The position numbers and the translations under genes were made by a program. From the NCBI GenBank assembly GCA_937982495.1, contig CALJLX010000127.1, positions 1 to 11,177 on the forward strand: 11,177 nucleotides of DNA, given 5' to 3'. The notes below the pieces were generated by a model. It did no database searches, was not told the DNA's origin, and saw only the letters and a list, made by a program, of their open reading frames with translations. Within the stretch, counting starts at the first letter, position 1; every line of letters starts with the position of its first letter. The DNA is from an uncultured Desulfuromonas sp. Its GTDB lineage: Bacteria > Desulfobacterota > Desulfuromonadia > Desulfuromonadales > Trichloromonadaceae. Positions 5,902 through 11,177 of this stretch are shown one piece after another.

Positions 5902-7323
5902 TCAGTGGTCGGCGCAGGAGGCGCCGAGCCGCGACTTGAGCAGCTCCGACTTGAGGGCGAAGCCCTGGCCGCTGACCACCTGCTCTTCGGCCGTCAGGCC
6001 CGCGACGATGGCGATCCGGCCGCTTTCCGCCCGTCCGGCTTCGACCCGGCGCAGTTCGAAAAGATCCGGTTCCAGGGAGACGAAGAGATAGCTCGCGCCG
6101 TCGACGATCTGCAAGGCGTCGGCCGGCACGGTCAGTGCGGTGGTGGCGTCGTCGTCGGTGAAGCGGGCGTCGCCGAAGAGTCCGCTTTTCAGCAGGCCGT
6201 CGGCGTTGTCGATTTCCGCCAGGGCCTTGAGCATGCGGGTTTTTTCGTCGAGGGCCGGATCGACCCAGAAAATGCGCGCGGCAAAGCTCCGCCCGGGGAG
6301 GCCGGGGAAGCTGACGGCGAGGGTCTTGCCGGGGGTCAGATCGAGCAGCAGCTGTTCCGGAGCCGAAAGCTCCAGCCACAGGGTGCGCAGATCGGCGACG
6401 GTGAAGAGAGATGGGCCGGGAGCGACTGTTTCGCCGACGACGGCGACGCGCTCCACCACCGTGCCGGCGAAGGGGGCGCGGATCGGCAGGGTGGCGCCCC
6501 CCGCGCCGAGGCCGTAGTCGGCCAGTTGCCGCCGGGCCTGGGCGACGGCGCTGCGTGCCTGCTCCCGTTCCGCCTCGGCCTGTTGCAGTTCCTGCCGGGA
6601 GCTGATGCCCCGGGCGAAGAGGTCCGCTTCCCGCTCGACGGTACTGTCGGCCAGGGCCGCGCGGCTTTCGGCGGTCTGCAGGGCGGCGCGCAGCCCGGCG
6701 ATTTCCGGGGCGGCGATTTCCGCCAGGGATTGCCCGGCTTTCACCTGTTGCCCCAGTTCGCCGGAGACGCTCTTCACCACCCCGGCCAGGGGCGCCGCGA
6801 GGCGGGCGAGACGGTCGCGGTTGAAGATCACCCGGCCGTGCAGGGGCGCTCCGCTTTCGGCGCCGGCGGCGGGCGCTTCGATCCGCAGTCCGATGCGCGT
6901 GGCGGCGTCCGCCGTCGCCAGGCGGACCTTCAGCCCCTGCCCCGGTTGCAATCCGGCCATGAGCTGGGGCTGGCAGAGGGCGTCCTCGGCCTCGGGGATG
7001 CCGTGTTCCGGGCAGTCGCCTTCCGGGGCTTCGGAGCTAGTCCCATGGTCGTGTCCGGCATGGTCGTCGACCTCGGCATGTTCAGGGGATTCATCTTTTT
7101 CGCCGTGCTCGGCGGCAAGGGCTTTGAAGCCTGCGGTCCTGGGACCGTGGTCGTGACCGGCGCAGGGATCTTCCGTGCCCTGTCCTTCCCCGTGACGATC
7201 ATGGCTTGCGGCCGGGTTTTCCGGCTTGGTTTCGCCGTCCGCGGGATAGAGGGCAAAGCCCAGAACCAGGGCGCCGAGGGTCAGGGACGGAAGGATGAAA
7301 CGGCTGAATTTATGGTCAATCAT
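5902..7323 (-). CDS. czcB: CzcB-type periplasmic adaptor (membrane fusion protein) with His-rich N-terminal loop
   Basis: Adaptor linking the CzcA pump to the CzcC outer-membrane channel, 473 aa. Residues 6-26 are a signal anchor. Residues 41-107 form a charged insert with 10 His, including two AGHDHG copies (55-60, 89-94) and Cys54 and Cys104. It is followed by CPEHGIPE...CQPQL, resembling the Cys/His metal-binding segment of CzcB relatives but with one Cys of the usual CxxC apparently missing. Then come the adaptor domains: first lipoyl half (172-203), a coiled-coil hairpin (about 205-268), second lipoyl half (279-311, IRAPFAGTVVERVAVVGETV), beta-barrel (about 315-395) and membrane-proximal domain (about 396-465). 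The C-terminus is SCADH, a possible extra metal ligand pair. The start overlaps the czcC stop (ATGA) and has AAGGAGA upstream. The His-rich loop probably collects or senses periplasmic metal (inference). Confidence 0.95.
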   Translation of the reverse strand: MIDHKFSRFILPSLTLGALVLGFALYPADGETKPENPAASHDRHGEGQGTEDPCAGHDHGPRTAGFKALAAEHGEKDESPEHAEVDDHAGHDHGTSSEAPEGDCPEHGIPEAEDALCQPQLMAGLQPGQGLKVRLATADAATRIGLRIEAPAAGAESGAPLHGRVIFNRDRLARLAAPLAGVVKSVSGELGQQVKAGQSLAEIAAPEIAGLRAALQTAESRAALADSTVEREADLFARGISSRQELQQAEAEREQARSAVAQARRQLADYGLGAGGATLPIRAPFAGTVVERVAVVGETVAPGPSLFTVADLRTLWLELSAPEQLLLDLTPGKTLAVSFPGLPGRSFAARIFWVDPALDEKTRMLKALAEIDNADGLLKSGLFGDARFTDDDATTALTVPADALQIVDGASYLFVSLEPDLFELRRVEAGRAESGRIAIVAGLTAEEQVVSGQGFALKSELLKSRLGASCADH

Positions 7324-8612
7324 GACGGATCGTTCTCCTTGGCGGTCGGGGCGGTGAGGGGACGGCCGAGCAGCCGTTCGATTTCGATGCGCGCCTGTCG
7401 GTCGTCGATCAGGGCCGCGAGACGGCGCTGACGCAGGTCGATGAGGGTCCGCTGGGCGTCGAGGACGTCGAAGAGGGGGAATTTTCCCGCTCGGTAGCCG
7501 TATTCGGCGGCGGCGAAGGCGGATTCGGCGGTCGGCACGAGTTGTTCGTCGAGAATTTCCGTGCGCTTTCGGGCGTTCTCGGCCTGGTGCCAGGCCCGGG
7601 CCAGGGCGGCCCGCGCGGCTTGTAAGCTGCTTTCCGCTTCGGCTTGGGCCTGGTTGCGGCGGTGTCCGGCGGCGGCGATCTTGCCCTGGTTGCGGTCGAA
7701 AAGAGGCAGAGGCAGGGAGAATCCGGCGATCAGCGCGGCGTCGTTGCCCTCGTTGAAGTAACGCCCGCCCAGACTGAGATCGAGATCGGGTTTGCCCAGC
7801 GCTTCCTCCAGGGCCAGCTCCCGCCGCCGCTCCTCGATCAGCAGTTGTTGCCGTCGCTGCCCGGGGCTTTCGGTCAGTCCGGCTGCCAACTCCTCCAGAA
7901 GGGGGGGGGCGGGCAGGGGGGAAAGCTCGCCGGCAACGACGCAGGCGTCTGCACCTACGTCCAGCAACCCGGCCAGTTCCTGCCGCGCCGCGGCCAGTTC
8001 CCCTTCTCCCCGGCCGATCTCCAGTTCCAGTTCGATAACGGTCAGGCGCGCGCGGTGGATTTCCGTGGCCGGCGCCTGTCCGGCCGCGACCCGGTCTTCC
8101 ACGGCGGCCAGGGAGCGGCGGGCGAGATCGACCTGGCTTTGGGTCAGAAGCAGCCGCTTCTGGGCGGCCAGGACCGCCAGAAAGCGGTCGGCGGTACGGG
8201 CCGCCAGAGCCGCTCGGGCGATGTCTTGCTCGGCGCGGGTTCGTTCCAGGGCGATTTCGGCGCTTTGCCGACGGCGTTCGCGCTTATCCCCCAGTTCGAT
8301 GGGTTGGGTCAGAAGCAGGGTCGTTTCGACTCCGTCGACGCCGGAGAATTCCCCGCCGCCGGCGAAGTTCTCCAGTTCCAGTTCGAGGGTCGGATTGGGG
8401 CGCAGGGCCGCTTGCCCCAGTTCCGCTTCCCGGGCAAGAATCTCTTCTTGCGCGGCGGTCAACTCGGGGTGGCGGGCCTCGGCCAGGGCCAGGGCGCGGT
8501 CGAGGGTCAGGGGGGCGACGACGGGCGCGGCGGAAAAATCTCCGGCCAGGGCCGGACTATGCAGGGCGAACGCGAGGATCGCCCCGAGACAGGTGCGCAG
8601 GGTGCGGGACAT
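7320..8612 (-). CDS. czcC: CzcC-type outer-membrane efflux channel (TolC/OEP family)
   Basis: Outer-membrane factor of the efflux complex, 430 aa from the ATG at 8612. A longer frame runs to a GTG at 8675, but the ATG is preferred: GGAG lies 8 bases before it and it starts a clean signal peptide (MSRTLRTCLG...) with likely cleavage after HSPALA near residue 23. The mature protein shows two copies of the OEP alpha-hairpin/beta-strand unit: the first from LTLDRALALAEARHPEL (about residue 36) to about 235, with long Ala/Arg/Glu-rich helices, and the second from about 250 on, with the strand pair LDLSLGGRYF...AGFSLPLPLFDRNQGKIAAA. The ending YGYRAGKFPLFDVLDAQRTLIDLRQRRL is typical of CzcC-like channels. 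It overlaps czcB by four bases and follows the first operon gene by 82 bases. A run of nine C (coding strand, 7909-7901) lies in the middle of the gene. Confidence 0.95.
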   Translation of the reverse strand: MSRTLRTCLGAILAFALHSPALAGDFSAAPVVAPLTLDRALALAEARHPELTAAQEEILAREAELGQAALRPNPTLELELENFAGGGEFSGVDGVETTLLLTQPIELGDKRERRRQSAEIALERTRAEQDIARAALAARTADRFLAVLAAQKRLLLTQSQVDLARRSLAAVEDRVAAGQAPATEIHRARLTVIELELEIGRGEGELAAARQELAGLLDVGADACVVAGELSPLPAPPLLEELAAGLTESPGQRRQQLLIEERRRELALEEALGKPDLDLSLGGRYFNEGNDAALIAGFSLPLPLFDRNQGKIAAAGHRRNQAQAEAESSLQAARAALARAWHQAENARKRTEILDEQLVPTAESAFAAAEYGYRAGKFPLFDVLDAQRTLIDLRQRRLAALIDDRQARIEIERLLGRPLTAPTAKENDPS

Positions 8613-8694
8613 GGATACGACTCCGGTAACAGGAAATGACGACGACTCCGCGCAAGGCGGGGCCACGGATTCCACAGGATTTCCGGAGGTCGGG
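8613..8694 (-). other. Short gap between the first operon gene and czcC
   Basis: These 82 bases carry the czcC ribosome binding site (GGAG at 8624-8621) and a short near-repeat, GGAAATCC and GGAATCC, on the minus strand. A small stem CCGC/GCGG is possible near 8650-8660, but no T-run follows it. No promoter of good quality and no terminator is seen, so czcC is probably cotranscribed with the gene before it. Confidence 0.45.
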
Positions 8695-9135
8695 TTAGTT
8701 CAGCAGGACGACGGTTTTGAGGGCCGAAAGAGCGGTGGTCGTAGGCGGAGGCTGGGTCAGCTCCGGGGGGTGGAGGGGTTGCGGCGCGCGCTCGGCCAGG
8801 TTCCGCAGGGTCGGCGGAAGGACCAGGGGCAGGGGGGCGCAGTCCGGGGGAAGAAGCTTGAGGTCGCGGACATTCTTGGCCTGACCGGCGAGCAGGGAGA
8901 CATCCCGGCAGTCCTTCTCCAGGGGGGCGGCATACCAGCCTGGCTCGGGCAAAGAGGGTTGGTCCTCGGGTGAGTCGCAGGAAACCTGGCAGTTTCCGGC
9001 CGGATTCACTTCCACATGGCTGTGTCCCGCTTCGTCCAGGCACCAGACGAAAGCGCGCGCCAAGCCGTTGCCGCAGAGCAGGTAGCCGAGCAGCAGGATG
9101 GCGGCGAGAACGCGATGGAAGGGAATGTGGGCCAA
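8695..9135 (-). CDS. Small secreted His/Cys protein, first gene of the czc operon
   Basis: Exported protein of 146 aa with a TTG start at 9135. No ATG, GTG or other start is available in frame before a stop at 9168-9166, and AGGAG lies 6 bases before the TTG, so this start is well supported. Residues 1-28 are a signal peptide with likely cleavage after ARA. The mature protein begins FVWCLDEAGHSHVEVNPAGNC, with Cys32, His38, His40, Cys49 and Cys53 close together, then Cys76 and Cys99, a long Pro/Leu-rich stretch (about 95-135) and a hydrophobic end LKTVVLLN. From memory, small exported proteins of similar form occur next to czc genes in related bacteria, but I cannot name a family. Clustered Cys/His and operon position suggest a periplasmic metal-binding or sensing protein (inference). 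Confidence 0.8.
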   Translation of the reverse strand: MAHIPFHRVLAAILLLGYLLCGNGLARAFVWCLDEAGHSHVEVNPAGNCQVSCDSPEDQPSLPEPGWYAAPLEKDCRDVSLLAGQAKNVRDLKLLPPDCAPLPLVLPPTLRNLAERAPQPLHPPELTQPPPTTTALSALKTVVLLN

Positions 9136-9141
9136 ATCCGG

Positions 9142-9146
9142 CTCCT
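9142..9146 (-). promoter_or_regulatory. Ribosome binding site deciding the TTG start
   Basis: Minus-strand AGGAG sits 6 bases upstream of the TTG at 9135-9133. A nearby ATG (9149-9147) is out of frame and upstream of this site, so it cannot start the protein. Confidence 0.7.
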
Positions 9147-9150
9147 CATG

Positions 9151-9167
9151 AAAGACTAGCTCTCTTT
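9151..9167. promoter_or_regulatory. Imperfect dyad over the czc promoter -10/start region
   Basis: AAAGA (9151-9155) and TCTTT (9163-9167) form an inverted repeat with a 7-base centre, overlapping the -10 element and the predicted transcript start. A repressor bound here would block the promoter, so it is a candidate operator for a metal-responsive regulator. The arms are short and no regulator gene is visible, so this is weak. Confidence 0.3.
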
Positions 9168-9194
9168 ATACCGGAGTTTTACGCACGCCGTCAA
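9165..9194 (-). promoter_or_regulatory. Sigma-70-type promoter of the efflux operon
   Basis: On the minus strand TTGACG (9194-9189) and TATAAA (9170-9165) are separated by 18 bases, giving five of six matches to each consensus element. The predicted start is near 9157, about 22 bases before the TTG start codon. The promoter fits wholly inside the 70-base gap after the DUF4130 gene, so the efflux operon can be transcribed independently of the upstream radical SAM/DUF4130 pair. No terminator is seen in that gap, so some read-through is also possible. Confidence 0.65.
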
Positions 9195-9205
9195 TGGCTG
9201 CTCGA

Positions 9206-9940
9206 TTAATTCTTCTCCACCAGAAATTCCCAGTATTTCATCGGCATGAAGTGTTTTTGCAGGCGGGCATTGGTCCGTTCGGGGATGGCGATATGGTCGA
9301 AAAAGGTGCGCCAGAGCTCTTGCCACTCGTCTTCCTCGGCGCTGAAGGTCGGCACCTTCTCCAGGGTCAGGGCGCCGATGGCCCACCGGCGGCCGTCGTA
9401 GAGGGCGCCGAGATCGCGGCGGACATCGTGGATCAGCCAGCGGCGGTCGCCGAGGCGGATGGCGAAATGGCCGGCAAGACTGGCAAGGATGTCGGCGTCG
9501 GGACGAAAAGGAGCGTAGAGCAGGCCGTCTTCGGTCTCGCGGAAGCGCAGCAGCCCCTTGAAACGGTGGGCCTCGTGGCGGGTGCGCTGGGCGGCGCGCT
9601 GGACGACGGCGACGGTCGGGTCGGTGAGGTGACGGTCGAGTTCCCGGCGCACCCGCCAGCCGAGCTTGAGGTAACGGTAGAGGGCCATCTCGATGCCGGG
9701 CTGGCCGGAAAGAAAGGCGTCGCGCAGATTGGCGGCGGTTTCCGGACCGAGATGTTGGAGAATGGCGGTGTTCAGGCGGGCGGCCAGTTCCGGATCGGTC
9801 TCCGACAGGAAAATTTCGGCGAAAAGTGCCGCCTGCTCCGGCTCGCGGCACTCGATGGCGTCTGGCGCTTCGCGGCGGGCGAAGAGGCGCTGGAGGACCG
9901 TCAACAAGCCGGCGTAGCTGCCGTCGTACCGATAGATCAT
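9206..9940 (-). CDS. DUF4130 (TIGR03915-type) protein, partner of radical SAM DNA protein
   Basis: Protein of 244 aa recognised as the family annotated as a probable DNA metabolism protein (DUF4130). It starts MIYRYDGSYAGLLTVL, has the conserved block RRTRHEAHRFKGLLRF-like at about 119-133 (here QRTRHEAHRFKGLLRF), then YAPFRPDADILASLAGHFAIR (142-162), and ends with ERTNARLQKHFMPMKYWEFL (221-240). All these match the family as I recall it. Relatives are encoded beside the radical SAM protein seen here and, in some species, are fused to a C-terminal uracil-DNA-glycosylase-like domain. This one ends soon after the DUF4130 core, so that domain is absent. Start ATG and the upstream stop share one base (TGATG), and no strong ribosome site is visible, suggesting translational coupling. 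Biochemical activity is not established for the family. Confidence 0.85.
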   Translation of the reverse strand: MIYRYDGSYAGLLTVLQRLFARREAPDAIECREPEQAALFAEIFLSETDPELAARLNTAILQHLGPETAANLRDAFLSGQPGIEMALYRYLKLGWRVRRELDRHLTDPTVAVVQRAAQRTRHEAHRFKGLLRFRETEDGLLYAPFRPDADILASLAGHFAIRLGDRRWLIHDVRRDLGALYDGRRWAIGALTLEKVPTFSAEEDEWQELWRTFFDHIAIPERTNARLQKHFMPMKYWEFLVEKN

Positions 9941-11177
9941 CAGAGTTCGCCGCTGATCGCCGAAAAAAGGTCGAGCTGCACCGCCCCGGGGCGCGCCGGC
10001 TCCGGCGGGGCGAGCAGGCGCTGTTTGAGATCCGGGGCTTGGACATCCGTCTCCCCCAGATAGCGGCCTTTGGCGGTGACGAAATAGCGGGCGCGCTTGA
10101 GGACGACGCCGAGTTTCTTCAGGCCGTCGAAATCCAGAGGGCCGACCCGCCGCGCCCGGACGATGCGCTGCGCCGAGCGCACGCCGATCCCCGGCACCCG
10201 CAGCAGCGTCGAGTAATCGGCCCGGTTCACCTCCACCGGAAAGAACTCCCGGTGGCGCAGGGCCCAGCAGGCCTTGGGGTCGAGTTGCAGGTCGAAGTGG
10301 GCCTCTTTCTCGTCGAGGAGTTCGGCGGCGGCGAAGCCGTAGAAGCGCAGCAGCCAGTCGGCCTGATAAAGCCGGTGCTCCCGCAACAGCGGCGGCTCGA
10401 CCAGGGCCGGCAGGCGGTTGTCGGCGCTCACCGGGACGAAAGCCGAGTAATAAACGCGCTTAAGCTCCATCCGTTGATAGAGGGATTCGGCCAGGCGCAG
10501 TACCTGGAAATCGCTCTCGGGGCTGGCGCCGACGATCAGTTGGGTACTCTGCCCGGCCGGAGCGAAGAGCGGCGCCTTGCGGCTCTTTTTGCGCTCGGCG
10601 CGGGATTCGCCGATCAGCTCGCGCATTTGTCCCATCGGGGCGAGAATGGCGTTTCGCCCCTTCTCCGGCGCCAGCTGCTTCAGGCTCGCTTCGCTGGGGA
10701 GTTCGATGTTGACGCTGAGGCGGTCGGCGTAACGCCCCGCCGCTTCCACCAGAGCGGGATCGGCGCCGGGGACGACCTTGAGGTGGATATAGCCGCCGAA
10801 GCGGTGCTCCTCCCGCAACAGCCGCACCGTCTCCAGCATCCGCGCCATGGTCTCGTCGGGACTGCGCCAGACGCCGCTGCTGAGAAAGAGCCCCTCGATG
10901 TAGTTACGTTTGTAGAAGTTGATGGTCAGCTCCGCGACCTCGGCGGCGCTGAGGGTGGCGCGGGGGAGGTCGTTGCTCCGGCGGTTGACGCAATAGACGC
11001 AGTCGTAGATGCAGGCGTTGGAGAGGAGGATTTTCAGCAGGGAAATACAGCGGCCGTCCGCCGACCAGCTGTGACAACAGCCCGCCGGCAGGGCATGGCC
11101 GAGAGCGCCGGAATGCCGACGGTCGCTGCCGCTCGACGAACAGGAGGCGTCGTAGCGGGCGCTCTCGGCGAGGATGG
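9940..11177 (-). CDS. Radical SAM protein, putative DNA modification/repair (TIGR03916-type), N-terminus outside window
   Basis: The frame is open from the TGA at 9942-9940 to the window edge (411 codons seen); the Met at 10848 is internal. The visible start ILAESARYDASCSSSGS matches the beginning of this family, so probably only a handful of N-terminal residues are missing. Next come CCHSWSADGRCISLLKILL and the radical SAM cluster motif NACIYDCVYCVNR, with CxxxCxxC encoded at 11013-10990, which should hold the 4Fe-4S cluster that cleaves SAM. Further blocks are RNYIEGLFLSSGVW and GGYIHLKVVPG. Near the C-terminus LLRVPGIGVRSAQRIVRAR (10206-10150) is a helix-hairpin-helix motif, which usually binds DNA without sequence preference. 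Together these indicate a radical enzyme acting on DNA, as proposed for the family, but the substrate is unknown. It is followed directly by the DUF4130 partner. Confidence 0.92.
   Translation of the reverse strand, partial: ILAESARYDASCSSSGSDRRHSGALGHALPAGCCHSWSADGRCISLLKILLSNACIYDCVYCVNRRSNDLPRATLSAAEVAELTINFYKRNYIEGLFLSSGVWRSPDETMARMLETVRLLREEHRFGGYIHLKVVPGADPALVEAAGRYADRLSVNIELPSEASLKQLAPEKGRNAILAPMGQMRELIGESRAERKKSRKAPLFAPAGQSTQLIVGASPESDFQVLRLAESLYQRMELKRVYYSAFVPVSADNRLPALVEPPLLREHRLYQADWLLRFYGFAAAELLDEKEAHFDLQLDPKACWALRHREFFPVEVNRADYSTLLRVPGIGVRSAQRIVRARRVGPLDFDGLKKLGVVLKRARYFVTAKGRYLGETDVQAPDLKQRLLAPPEPARPGAVQLDLFSAISGEL
10990..11013 (-). other. Codons for the radical SAM CxxxCxxC motif
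   Basis: CIYDCVYC: TGC codons read on the minus strand at 11013-11011, 11001-10999 and 10992-10990. The spacing C-x3-C-x2-C is the canonical radical SAM arrangement, and all three Cys are intact. Confidence 0.95.

Noticed and set aside
5905..7431. 508-codon + strand ORF opposite czcB
   Set aside because: It is a shadow of czcB and crosses the czcC/czcB junction; composition is low in meaning and there is no ribosome site.
8613..8675. Longer GTG start for czcC at 8675
   Set aside because: It adds 21 residues that spoil the signal peptide, and the ATG at 8612 has a well placed GGAG.
7644..8973. Two long + strand ORFs opposite czcC and the first operon gene
   Set aside because: They are antisense shadows with skewed Ser/Arg or Gly/Gln composition, while the minus strand encodes clear exported proteins.

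Overview
The window looks like chromosomal DNA from a GC-rich Gram-negative bacterium, most likely a deltaproteobacterium of the Desulfuromonadales/Geobacterales type (Desulfuromonadota). This is inferred from the mix of genes: a tripartite heavy-metal efflux pump with its outer-membrane channel, a lipoprotein with a Gly tract directly after the lipobox Cys, a near-consensus sigma-54 promoter, a c-di-GMP cyclase domain, and a radical SAM/DUF4130 pair. No single marker gene fixes the genus.

Layout. 1-458 (+) is the C-terminal end of a GGDEF diguanylate cyclase that enters from the left edge. It converges on a minus-strand gene (642-2000) for a secreted lipoprotein made mostly of about eight 34-residue repeats rich in DxDxDG calcium-binding loops. 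Upstream of that gene (2001-2314) is a 314-base gap. It holds a strong sigma-54 (-24/-12) promoter candidate at 2070-2085, an 18-bp dyad about 110 bp further upstream that fits an enhancer-binding site, and a terminator-like hairpin at 2261-2292.

2315-9135 (minus strand) is one operon, in transcription order: a small secreted His/Cys protein with a TTG start (9135-8695), czcC outer-membrane factor (8612-7320), czcB periplasmic adaptor with a His-rich N-terminal loop (7323-5902), czcA RND pump (5862-2749), and a small lipoprotein (2752-2315). The junctions czcC/czcB and czcA/lipoprotein are ATGA overlaps. A sigma-70-like promoter (TTGACG-N18-TATAAA) lies at 9165-9194, just before the first gene. 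Together the products should form a CzcCBA-type trans-envelope exporter for divalent metals (Zn/Co/Cd/Ni class, judged from the pump's TM4 acidic motif), flanked by two uncharacterised exported accessory proteins. No metal-responsive regulator is in the window.

9206-11177 (minus strand) holds a radical SAM protein with CxxxCxxC and a helix-hairpin-helix, truncated only at its N-terminus by the window edge. It overlaps by one base a DUF4130 protein. This pair is a known but functionally uncharacterised putative DNA modification/repair module. Here the DUF4130 protein lacks the fused uracil-DNA-glycosylase-like domain found in some relatives. No RNA genes, insertion sequences or CRISPR arrays were seen.
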